Source of the DNA: JAWKSY01 sp041402125
GTDB taxonomy: Bacteria > Planctomycetota > GCA-002687715 > DRQF01
Reading direction: 5' to 3'
Length of the DNA stretch: 64,000 nt
Assembly: GCA_041402125.1 (NCBI GenBank)
Contig: JAWKSY010000012.1
Location: forward strand, 81,104 to 145,103
Numbering within the stretch: position 1 is the first letter of the stretch; each line of letters starts with the position of its first letter. Positions 28,029 through 36,039 of this stretch are shown here, piece by piece. Under the pieces are notes generated by a model. It was given only the letters and a program-made list of their open reading frames with translations, ran no database searches and was not told where the DNA came from. Made by a program: the position numbers and the translations under genes.

Positions 28029-30923
28029 TCACTCGGTCGTGATGCCCCTCGAGGGACGAAGCCCGAGGTTATCGCCGCGGATCGTCGGGGTGTTCGCAGA
28101 GCGGTACGCGAGACGCGCGAGCACGGTGGGATTGTTGAAGCTGCCGCCGCGGAAGACGCGATTGCGAGAGGCGCTGCGGCGCAGTCCGTCGCCGGGCGCG
28201 GGATCCACGTCGTAGCCGGTGTTGGCGTCCCGGCACCATTCCCAGACGTTGCCGGTGGTGTCGAAGAGGCCGAAGGCATTCGCAGCGAAGGAGCCCACCG
28301 GAGCGTGAATGATCCAGTCATCCTCGTGACCCGGCTGCTGATTCGAGAAGCCCACGGCCTTCGTCTCCGAGCCGTTGATGTTCCCGAAGCGCGCGAGCTC
28401 GGCCAACTCCGAGGTCCCCGTCCAGCGCGTGGCCGGATTCGCGCCCGCCCGCGCTGCCCGCTCCCACTGCGCCTCGGTCGGCAAGAGCAGCCCCAGGCGA
28501 CCGAGTCGCCGCGTGCTGTCGTCCCAGCTCACCTGCTCCACCGGGTGTCTCGGGTCCACCGTCGGAATCAACCTGCGGAAAGAATACCCGGTTGAGTACC
28601 GTGCCGGATTGACCCCGTCGAAGCGCGCCCACTGTCCCTGGGTCATCTCGTACTTCGAGATCAGATAGGGCGCGAGGACCACTTCACGAACCGGCGATTC
28701 TCTCGGCCCGGCTTCCGGATCGAAGTTCGGCTTCTCGGGATCGCGCTGCGCCCCCATCCGGAAGGACCCGCCCGGGATCAGCACGAAGATCAGCCCCCGC
28801 GTCTCCGTCATCGCGATCCGGTCGTCCTCGCCGCGTTCGGGAAGCGCGCCGTCGTTCTCGGACCAGTCATGCGTGCGCCAGTCGAGGAACTCCTCGAGGC
28901 CGGAGGCCGGATCGGGACCGAGCGGGATCAAACCGAGCTGCGGCGCCAGCGTCAGGCCGCCGTAGCGCGGATTCGACGCGATGCGCGCGACCGTCTCCGA
29001 CCAGAGCGCGGCGCGGTCCTCGAGGGTCTCCTTGCGGATGCGCCGCGAGCGGTCCAGACGGCGCGCCACGCTCGCCGCGTAACCGCCCTCTTCGGCGGTG
29101 AAGGCCGCGAGATCCGTCACGAGCTTCGCCAGCGTGTCGTGCCGGAACTGCAGATCCACGTCCTCGCCGTAGTCCCAGCTCCGGCGGCCCTGCACCGTCT
29201 CGCGCAATCCGGCGAGTTCGGCCTCGAGCTGTGCGATCGCCTCCTCGCCTTGCTTCTTCTTCTCCGCGTCCTCCTCGGCGGCCACCTGCTCGCGGAGCTT
29301 CGGAAGGTCCTCCTCCAGCTTCGCGATGCGGGAGAGCTCGGTCGCGAAGTCGCGCTCGCGGGCCGCCGCGGGGTAGGGCGGGGCCTTCGCACGCAGGGCC
29401 GCGAGGGCCTTCCGGTGACCGTCGAGCCGCGCGAAGAGCGGGGCGTACTTCTCTTGCCAGGACTCGAGGTCGGGAACGAGGTCCGGATGCACCGGCCACA
29501 TCGCGTCCGCGGTGGCGCGGGCGCTCGCGAGACGGCGCGTGTCCGCCATCCGCTCGTACTCGGAGAGGGCGGAGGTCTTCTCCGCGAGGGCCGCCTGCTC
29601 GCGTTCCAGGGCCGCGGCTTTCGCCGCGGTCTCCTCTCGAGCGCGGCGCTCGTTCGCACGGGCGTCCCGGGCGCTGCGTGCGGCCGCCTCCGCGTTCTGG
29701 CGGGCCTGCTCGGCGTTCGCCTCGGCGATCTTCGTCGTCTTCTCGAGGTTGGTGGTCGTCGTCAAGAGTGTCTGGTTGAGCTTGTTCGTTCGGCGGCTGT
29801 TGAGGCTCGTGATCAGCGCGATCGCCGAGAGCGCCACGAAGACCGTCGCCAGGAGCCCCGCTGTCGCAGGCCGGCGCTTCGCCCATCGCCAGGTCCGAGT
29901 GAGTGCTCCCACCGGCCTCGCGAGGATGTTCTGCGACTCTCGAAACCTCCGCAAGTCTTCGGCGAGGTCGAGGGCCGTCGCGTATCGGTGATCTGGGTGC
30001 TTCTCGATCGCGTGGCTCACGATGACGGCAAGGTCCTCCGGGACGTTTTTGTTCAGCTTGCGGAGGTCCGGAGCGTCGCGGGCGATGATCTCCTGGAAGA
30101 GCGCCTCTCGCGACGGCGCCTCGAAGGGACGCCTCAGCGCCAGGCATTCGAAGAGCGTGACGCCCAGGGAGTAGACGTCACTTCTTCGATCGATCCGGAT
30201 GCGTTTCGCGGCGAGCTGTTCCGGCGACATGTAGGCGGGAGTGCCGAGGATGTCTCCCGTCATCGTGAGCGAAGGTCCCGCCGCGTCGAGATCGCTCGCC
30301 ATACCGAAGTCGAGAATCACCAACCCTCGGTCGGGCGTGACGATGAGGTTTCCGGGCTTGATGTCCCGGTGGACGAGCCCGCTCTCGTGAGCCTCGTGTA
30401 GCCCCCGCGCGGCTGATTCGATCAGCTTCGCGATGTCGTGGATGGCGCGACGATCGACGGTGTTCGCCAGTGACGAGGTGACGCTCGGAGCGTCGGTCGC
30501 CGTGACGGCCGACTTCGCGGAGTCTCCGTTACTCGCCGTCGATTTGTCGTCGAAGCTGAGGTGAAGCTCGCTGACCTCGTCTTCGTGCTCGGCGAGACGG
30601 GCCGACTTGCGAATGTGAGTGGAGAGTGTCTCGCCCCGCACCAGCTCCATCGCGATGAAGGGGACGCCGTCCTCCTCGCCCGATTCATAGATCCGGGCGA
30701 CGTTCGGGTGATCGACCTTGGCCGCCTTTTCCGCCTCGCCCTTGAAGCGGAGGCGGTCCGAGACCGACATCGTCTGACCGAGAGTGAGGACCTTGAGGGC
30801 GACCTCTCGGCCGAGCTCGACGTCACGGGCGAGATACACGCGTCCCTGACCGCCACGCCCGAGCTCCTTCTCGAGGACGTAGCAGCCGATCCGGCCTTCT
30901 CGTGGTGATGCGTCGTTGCTCAT
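28029..30923 (-). CDS. Ser/Thr protein kinase-FGE-like fusion (paralog C)
   Basis: 964 residues from ATG 30923. Kinase domain with Lys44, Asp187 in HRDIKPGN and DFGMASD; membrane helix near 350-372 (GLLATVFVALSAIALITSL); coiled coil rich in NAEQARQNAEAAARSA; middle region SWDYGEDVDLQFRHD; FGE-like domain ~705-964 (FVLIPGGSFRMGAQRDPEK, LPTEAQWERAARAG, DTTGNVWEWCRD, RGGSFNN). The active-site cysteines of FGE are missing. Its closest relative is paralog D; the two are nearly identical around, but not within, the hypervariable C-terminal segment. Topology prediction: kinase inside, FGE-like domain outside. Confidence 0.9.
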   Translation of the reverse strand: MSNDASPREGRIGCYVLEKELGRGGQGRVYLARDVELGREVALKVLTLGQTMSVSDRLRFKGEAEKAAKVDHPNVARIYESGEEDGVPFIAMELVRGETLSTHIRKSARLAEHEDEVSELHLSFDDKSTASNGDSAKSAVTATDAPSVTSSLANTVDRRAIHDIAKLIESAARGLHEAHESGLVHRDIKPGNLIVTPDRGLVILDFGMASDLDAAGPSLTMTGDILGTPAYMSPEQLAAKRIRIDRRSDVYSLGVTLFECLALRRPFEAPSREALFQEIIARDAPDLRKLNKNVPEDLAVIVSHAIEKHPDHRYATALDLAEDLRRFRESQNILARPVGALTRTWRWAKRRPATAGLLATVFVALSAIALITSLNSRRTNKLNQTLLTTTTNLEKTTKIAEANAEQARQNAEAAARSARDARANERRAREETAAKAAALEREQAALAEKTSALSEYERMADTRRLASARATADAMWPVHPDLVPDLESWQEKYAPLFARLDGHRKALAALRAKAPPYPAAARERDFATELSRIAKLEEDLPKLREQVAAEEDAEKKKQGEEAIAQLEAELAGLRETVQGRRSWDYGEDVDLQFRHDTLAKLVTDLAAFTAEEGGYAASVARRLDRSRRIRKETLEDRAALWSETVARIASNPRYGGLTLAPQLGLIPLGPDPASGLEEFLDWRTHDWSENDGALPERGEDDRIAMTETRGLIFVLIPGGSFRMGAQRDPEKPNFDPEAGPRESPVREVVLAPYLISKYEMTQGQWARFDGVNPARYSTGYSFRRLIPTVDPRHPVEQVSWDDSTRRLGRLGLLLPTEAQWERAARAGANPATRWTGTSELAELARFGNINGSETKAVGFSNQQPGHEDDWIIHAPVGSFAANAFGLFDTTGNVWEWCRDANTGYDVDPAPGDGLRRSASRNRVFRGGSFNNPTVLARLAYRSANTPTIRGDNLGLRPSRGITTE
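28068..28163 (-). other. Hypervariable C-terminal segment, paralog C (candidate DGR variable region)
   Basis: 32 codons ending 13 codons before the stop. Compared with D, 13 codons change the amino acid and 11 of those keep the third base (for example TTC/TAC, CTC/GAC, AAC/CTC, GGC/TAC, AAC/CAC). One codon (CGT/CGC) differs silently. The flanks GLRRSAS and LGLRPSRGITTE are essentially the same at DNA level. Confidence 0.55.
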
Positions 30924-31131
30924 CTCTACCCCGCAGGACCGGTGGGTCGGTCCATCGCTGGGCAGTTTACGCCATTAGCGGGGATCGCGCCGCGAGGGGC
31001 GCCGGGTCTGGCACATCCCACGGTTGGAGTGGCGCACGGTGGCAACAGAGCGCCATCAGGTCGCTGCGGGCTCGAATGCCTCATCGCGGTGATGGAACGC
31101 AATGCGATGGGAGCGAATCAAATAGTGAAAG

Positions 31132-31173
31132 TAGGCCCTGCAGGACTCGAACCTGCGACCAGGAGATTATGAG
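31132..31173 (-). other. tRNA 3' half (Met-type anticodon loop), probable attachment-site remnant
   Basis: Read on the minus strand it has an anticodon loop CTCATAA, five stem bases, a TGGTC variable loop, a perfect T-arm (GCAGG/CCTGC around TTCGAGT), seven acceptor bases and discriminator A, with exact class-I tRNA spacing. The 5' half is absent: bases before the loop do not pair. This is what a tyrosine-recombinase integration at the anticodon loop leaves at the distal junction. The first part of a 30-bp block identical to the one at 38.3 kb (31156-31185). Confidence 0.7.
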
Positions 31174-31305
31174 AGGCAAATGGCGTTCGAGACTGCGTGA
31201 GCCGGAGTGCGGCTGAATGAGACCAAGTCGATGGGGGAGGGGGCTCTCGGGCAGCTGAAGTGAGACAGCACGAGACGGTGGTGAGACCACGCGAGCGCAG
31301 CGTGA

Positions 31306-31323
31306 TGGCAACTCGTTGGCAAC
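31306..31323 (+). repeat. Paired TGGCAAC direct repeat, copy 1
   Basis: TGGCAACTCGTTGGCAAC: two TGGCAAC units 11 bp apart, 121 bp from the end of the 30-bp tRNA-side block. The same pair with the same 121-bp distance recurs at 38445. It could be a recombinase arm site. It sits at the 3' side of kinase D. Confidence 0.6.
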
Positions 31324-31418
31324 GGCAGTTCGCCCTGTCCATCCCCGCCGCCTTCGGTGCGGCTGCGCACGGACCGGGGGGCGGCTCGGCCACCCGGTGG
31401 TCGGGTGAAGGCGTGAAG

Positions 31419-34400
31419 TCACTCGGTCGTGATGCCCCTCGAGGGACGAAGCCCGAGGTGGCCGTAGCGGATCGTCGGGGAGAGCGTGCGGCGGTCCGCG
31501 AGGCGCGCGTCCACGGCGGGACTGTTGAAGCTGCCGCCGCGGTAGACGCGATCGCGAGAGGCGCTGCGGCGCAGTCCGTCGCCGCGTGCCGGATCGACAT
31601 CGTAGCCGGCAGGGGCGTCCCGACACCACTCCCAGACGTTTCCGGTGGTGTCGAAGAGCCCGAAGGCGTTCGCGGCGAAGGAGCCCACCGGGGCGTGGAT
31701 GATCCAGCCATCCTCGTGGCCCGGCTGCTGATTTGAAAAGCCCACGGCCTTCGTCTCCGAGCCGTTGATGTTCGCGAAGCGCGCGAGTTTGGCCAGATCC
31801 GAGGTCCCCGTCCAGCGCGTGGCCGGATCCGCGCCAGCCCGCGCCGCCCGCTCCCACTGTGCCTCCGTCGGCAGAAGAAGCCCCAGACGACCGAGACGGC
31901 GTCCGCAGTCGTCCCAGCTCACCTGCTCCACCGGATGCCTGAGGTCCACCGGGTTCTTGAGTGCGGAGACGAAAAAACCGGATGGGTACCTCGCCGGATT
32001 CTCGCCGTCGAAGCGCGACCACTGCCCCTGGGTCATCTCGTACTTCGAGATCAGATACGGCGCGAGCACCACCTCGCGTACCGGCGATTCGTCCCCCCCG
32101 GCCTCCGGATCGAAGTTCGGCTTCTCCGGGTCGCGCTGTGCGCCCATGAGGTAGGAGCCGCCGGGGATCAAAACGAAGATCAGCCCCCGCGTCTCCGTCA
32201 TCGCGATGCGGCCCTCCTCACCGCGTTCGGGCAGCGCGCCGTCGTTCTCGGTCCAGTCGTGCGTGCGCCAGTCGAGAAACTCCTCCAGGTCGGAGGCCGG
32301 ATCGGGACCGAGCGGGATCAGTCCGAGCTGCGGCGCGAGGTTCAGGCCGTTGTAGCGAGGGTTCGAAGCGATGCGCGCGGTCGTTTCCGACCAGAGCGCC
32401 GCGTGATCCTCCAGAGTCTCCTTGCCGATGCGCCGCGAACGGTCGAGACGGTTCGCGACGCTCGCCGCGACGCCGCCCTGCTCGGCGGTGAAGGCAGTGA
32501 GATCCGCGACGAGCTTCGCGAGCGTGTCGTGCCGGAACTGCAGGTCCACGTCCTCGCCGTAGTCCCAGCTTCGCCGGCCCTGCACCGTCTCGCGCAATCC
32601 GGCGAGTTCGGTCTCGAGCTTCGCGGCCGCCTCCTCGCCTTGCTTCTTCTTCTCGGCGTTTTCTTCGGCGGCGACCTGCTTGCGGAGCGTCGGGAGGTCA
32701 CCCGCGAGCTTCGCGATGCGCGCGAGTTCGGCGGCGAAGTCGCGCTTGCGAGCGGCTTCGGAGTAGGGCGGGGCCTTCTCGCGCAGCGCTTCGAGGGCCT
32801 TCCGGTGACCGTCGAGCCGCAGAAAGAGCGGGGCGTACTTCTCCTGCCAGGCCTCGAGGTCCGGCACGAGGTCCGGATGCACCGGCCACATCGCCTCGGC
32901 CGCCGCCCGGGCGTTCGCGAGGCGGCGGGTGTCCGCCATGCGTTCGTACTCGGAGAGGGCGGAGGTCTTCTCGGCGAGGGCCTTCGACTCGGCCTCACGA
33001 GCCGCCTGCTCCCGGCCGAGCGCTTCAGTCTTCTCTCGCAGAGCCACGTCTTTGGCAGCCGATTCCTCGTTCGCCTTCAGCAGATTTCCACGCGCCTCCT
33101 CCGCGCTACGGCGGGCCTGCTCGGCGTTCGCCTCGGCGACCTTCGTGGTCTTCTCGAGGTCGGTGTTCAGCCGCCCGAGCTGGCGGTTGTTGAGGCTCGT
33201 GATGACCGCGATCGCCGCGAGGGCCACGAAGACCGTCGCCAGGAGCCCCGCCGTCGCCGGCTTGCGCTGCGCCCAGCGCCAGGTCCTCGTGATCGGTCCC
33301 ACCGGCCGCGCCACGATCGGCTCGTGCTCGCGGAAGCGCCGCAGGTCCTCCGCCATCTCGAGCGCCGACTGGTAGCGCTGGTCGGGATGCTTCTCGAGCG
33401 CGTGGTGGACGATCACCGCCAGATCCGTCGGCACCTTGCGATTGATCTTTCTGAGATCCGGCGCCTCCCGCGCCACAATCTCCTGGAAGAGCGCCTCCCG
33501 GGTCGGCGCCTCGAAGGGACGCCTCAGCGCCAGGCATTCGAAGAGCGTGACGCCCAGCGAGTAGACATCGCTGCGTCGGTCCACCGTGATCCGCTTCGCC
33601 GCGAGCTGCTCGGGTGACATGTAGGCCGGCGTGCCCATGACGTCGCCGGTCATGGTGAGGCTCGGTCCGTCCGACTCATCATCGTGGGCCAGGCCGAAGT
33701 CGAGGATGACGAGGCCGCGATCCCGCGTGACGATCAGGTTGGCGGGCTTGATGTCCCGGTGGACGAGGCCGCGCTCGTGGGCCTCGTGCAGGCCGCGCGC
33801 CGCCGATTCGATCAGCTCCGCGATCTCGAGTATCGCCCGGCGGTCCACCGCCGTGGTGGAGGACGGGTTGGGCTCCGCCGCCGGCTTCTTCTTCCCCTCG
33901 GTCGTCGCGGAACCGCCGCCGGTGGATGCCTCGCCGAAGCTGAGGCGCAGCTCGGAGACCTCGTCGCCCGTCTCCGCCGTCCGCGCCGACTCGTGGATGT
34001 GCGCCGCCAGCGTGTCGCCGCGCACGAACTCCATCGCGATGAAGGGGACCCCTTGGTCCTCGCCCCACTCGTGCACGCGGGCGATGTTCGGGTGGTTGAG
34101 CTTTGCCGCCTTCTCGGCTTCGCCCTTGAAGCGGAGCTTCGCCTGGGTGGACATCGCCTGGCCGAGGGAGAGCACCTTCAGGGCGACCTCGAGGCCGATC
34201 TCCGGGTCCCGGGCGAGGTAGACCCGACCCTGCCCGCCGCGGCCGAGCTCCTTCTCGAGGACGTAGCGGCCGATGCGGCCCTCGCGGTCGACCGCGTCCG
34301 CCTGACCGACGGACGGTGCGGCGACCGTGGGCGGGATGTCGCCGCTCGCCGCCTGCCGCCGCCCGAGCTCCAGGGACCGGGCGAGATTCGAGAGCTCGGC

Positions 34401-34529
34401 GTCGATCTCCGACTCCAGCCCCGGGAACTCGCGGACGTAGTCCGCGCGCTCCCGGACGGCGTTCGCCTGAACGTCAGCCCAGAAGCGTTTTCGGAAGGCC
34501 TCGATCTCGTCCCACTTCTCGCGGCTCAT
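31419..34529 (-). CDS. Ser/Thr protein kinase-FGE-like fusion with N-terminal extension (paralog D)
   Basis: 1036 residues from ATG 34529. Residues 1-80 are an extra N-terminal helical region (WDEIEAFRKRFWADVQ, YVREFPGLESEIDAEL) not present in paralogs A-C, but of the type found in other planctomycete kinases. Kinase: Lys118, Asp259 in HRDIKPAN, DFGLAHDD. The membrane helix is near 420-445, then coiled coil, the SWDYGEDVDLQFRHD region, and the FGE-like domain ~780-1036 (FVLIPGGSYLMGAQ, LPTEAQWERAARAG, DTTGNVWEWCRD, RGGSFNS). No FGE active-site cysteines. The gene is bracketed by direct TGGCAAC-type repeats (31306 and 34609), as if moved as a cassette. Confidence 0.9.
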   Translation of the reverse strand: MSREKWDEIEAFRKRFWADVQANAVRERADYVREFPGLESEIDAELSNLARSLELGRRQAASGDIPPTVAAPSVGQADAVDREGRIGRYVLEKELGRGGQGRVYLARDPEIGLEVALKVLSLGQAMSTQAKLRFKGEAEKAAKLNHPNIARVHEWGEDQGVPFIAMEFVRGDTLAAHIHESARTAETGDEVSELRLSFGEASTGGGSATTEGKKKPAAEPNPSSTTAVDRRAILEIAELIESAARGLHEAHERGLVHRDIKPANLIVTRDRGLVILDFGLAHDDESDGPSLTMTGDVMGTPAYMSPEQLAAKRITVDRRSDVYSLGVTLFECLALRRPFEAPTREALFQEIVAREAPDLRKINRKVPTDLAVIVHHALEKHPDQRYQSALEMAEDLRRFREHEPIVARPVGPITRTWRWAQRKPATAGLLATVFVALAAIAVITSLNNRQLGRLNTDLEKTTKVAEANAEQARRSAEEARGNLLKANEESAAKDVALREKTEALGREQAAREAESKALAEKTSALSEYERMADTRRLANARAAAEAMWPVHPDLVPDLEAWQEKYAPLFLRLDGHRKALEALREKAPPYSEAARKRDFAAELARIAKLAGDLPTLRKQVAAEENAEKKKQGEEAAAKLETELAGLRETVQGRRSWDYGEDVDLQFRHDTLAKLVADLTAFTAEQGGVAASVANRLDRSRRIGKETLEDHAALWSETTARIASNPRYNGLNLAPQLGLIPLGPDPASDLEEFLDWRTHDWTENDGALPERGEEGRIAMTETRGLIFVLIPGGSYLMGAQRDPEKPNFDPEAGGDESPVREVVLAPYLISKYEMTQGQWSRFDGENPARYPSGFFVSALKNPVDLRHPVEQVSWDDCGRRLGRLGLLLPTEAQWERAARAGADPATRWTGTSDLAKLARFANINGSETKAVGFSNQQPGHEDGWIIHAPVGSFAANAFGLFDTTGNVWEWCRDAPAGYDVDPARGDGLRRSASRDRVYRGGSFNSPAVDARLADRRTLSPTIRYGHLGLRPSRGITTE
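31458..31553 (-). other. Hypervariable C-terminal segment, paralog D (candidate DGR variable region)
   Basis: Counterpart of 28068-28163, same length and same borders. Substituted codons are mostly of NNC form (GAC, CTC, TAC, CAC, TCC, GCC), as expected if the template codons were AAC or ACC with adenines randomised. Confidence 0.55.
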
Positions 34530-34608
34530 GATGCGGGGAGGATCTCACGATCGGCGAGCGAGCGTCAAGTTGGAGGGCGCCGAACCGAAGTCCCGCCGTA
34601 CTGGTTCG

Positions 34609-34626
34609 TGGCTACTCGATGGCAAC
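34609..34626 (+). repeat. Paired TGGCAAC-type direct repeat, copy 2
   Basis: TGGCTACTCGATGGCAAC followed by GGCGGCG, in the same orientation as copies 1 and 3. No tRNA-like block lies 121 bp away, so this copy lacks the rest of the module. It is at the 5' side of kinase D. Confidence 0.5.
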
Positions 34627-34908
34627 GGCGGCGGGTGGTGCTTCGAGGCCAGACTGAGGCCGAGCCGCAAGTCATGACGGCGTCGATGAGTCCGTGAAGC
34701 GGGCCCGGTTGGGCTGGACCTTCTCGCGCGGAGCGCGAGATGGGGCGGCCGGTCGGCAGAGCCGGGCGCACCGCCAACTACGCTCCGCCGCTTGCGGCGG
34801 AGCCCCTGAATCGGCTGGTCGTTGGAAGTGCCGCCATCTGCGGGAGGAGCGAGCGAGTGATGGTGCCGAAGAAGCAGCCCAAACGAGGCCGCCTCTGGCT
34901 CGCCGACG

Positions 34909-35417
34909 GCTCCTGACGATCATCGACGAGTACAGCCGGGAGTGCCTGTCGATCGACGTCGCACGCCACCTCGACTCCGAGAACGTGCTCTGTCGCCTCG
35001 CCGAGCTCTTCGTGCGACGCGGGGTGCCCGAGCACATCCGCTCCGACAACGGTCCCGACTTCACGGCGGAGGTGGTCCGCGACTGGCTGAGGAAAGTCGG
35101 CGTCAGGGCGCGCAACATCGAGCCCGGGAGCCCCTGGGAGAACGGCTACATCGAGAACTTCAACGGCAAGCTCAGGGACGAGCTGCTCGACCGCGAGATC
35201 TTCGACACGGTCCTCGAGGCGAGGACCCTGACCGAGTGGTGGCGGCGGGAGTACAATGGGGTCCGCCCACACAGCTCACCGGGCTACCGTCCGCCGGCAC
35301 CCGAGGCAGTCCTCGTCGGAGTGGCCGGCTCCGCTTCGCTCCGCCGGCCTCTCGGTGTGGGGGGCGATTCCGCGGATGTCTAACATTCGCGCTGGTACAG
35401 GAACTGGGGGCAGGTCA
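34909..35417 (+). pseudogene. IS3-family OrfB 3' remnant with right end
   Basis: From about LTIIDEYSREC the frame encodes the C-terminal part of an IS3 (IS407-like) OrfB: second catalytic Asp in IRSDNGPDF, Glu in NGYIENFNGKLRDEL, and EYNGVRPHSSPGYRPP. The N-terminus, first Asp and OrfA are gone; sequence before 34909 in that frame is unrelated. The frame runs to 35383 and the likely IS right end (CTGGGGGCAGGTCA) closes at 35417. No left end was found. Confidence 0.8.
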
Positions 35418-35526
35418 GTCGGTTCCTCTTGCCAATTCCTGAGGAGCGCACCTGTCGCCGTACTGTCACGTCGAACACGTTGAGGGGCGGCCCCTCGAGA
35501 CGGGCTCCGTCGCCGGTTCGCGAAAT

Positions 35527-35991
35527 TCAGCGCGAAGAGCCTGCACGAGCAATCAGGTCATCGAGCGTGCCGTAGATGTCGGCGTTGTCGCTCACGACGA
35601 GCGCATCTCGCGAGATTGGTATCGGAGCCTGCTGAATGCCCGTAACAAACTGGTTCAGCTTCTCTCCGGCATCGGCGAGTGCCTCGCTTCGACAGTAAAC
35701 CGCGATCAGCTGGTACCCGTCGATCGAGGTCGCGACGCGCCCACGGATGAACCCGCCGTAGTCGGGTTCATCGTCGAGGATGTGGCGGTACCCGTGCGGA
35801 TAGTTGTCGCGGTGAGCGTTCTTCGCGTCGAACAGTTCTCCCGTGGGGAAGATCCAGAAGACGAAGTCGGGTGCGAAGTGCGTGAGCTCCTTGAGCGCCT
35901 TCCGTCGACCCCGATAGTGTCCGGCGAGAAAGGGGAAGCGAACCGACGCCGTCTCCCGCGAAACCGAGCCAAGTGTAAGACGACCTTGCAT
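35527..35991 (-). CDS. Hypothetical protein
   Basis: 154 residues from ATG 35991 (or 161 from 36012). It is a well-formed soluble protein: FPFLAGHYRGRRKALKEL, DFVFWIFPTGELFDAKNAHR, a Gly/Tyr-rich stretch HGYRHILDDEPDYGGFIRG, and GYQLIAVYCRSEAL. No signal peptide, membrane segment or family that I recognise. It sits between an IS3 remnant and the ISL3/element-A composite and may be cargo of one of them. Confidence 0.6.
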   Translation of the reverse strand: MQGRLTLGSVSRETASVRFPFLAGHYRGRRKALKELTHFAPDFVFWIFPTGELFDAKNAHRDNYPHGYRHILDDEPDYGGFIRGRVATSIDGYQLIAVYCRSEALADAGEKLNQFVTGIQQAPIPISRDALVVSDNADIYGTLDDLIARAGSSR

Positions 35992-36039
35992 GTGACCTTG
36001 CGCCTGCCCCATTCTCTGCGCCGCTCAACGAAACTCTTT

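Noticed and set aside
28560..28625. Variable loop before RHPVEQVSWDD in the FGE domains
   Set aside because: Paralogs differ there by length as well as sequence, as normal for surface loops; it does not show the fixed-length, base-1/2-only pattern of the C-terminal segment.
31301..31340. Conserved peptide MATRWQR encoded at the TGGCAAC repeats
   Set aside because: It is a by-product of the DNA repeat; the frames around it are unrelated and not protein-like.
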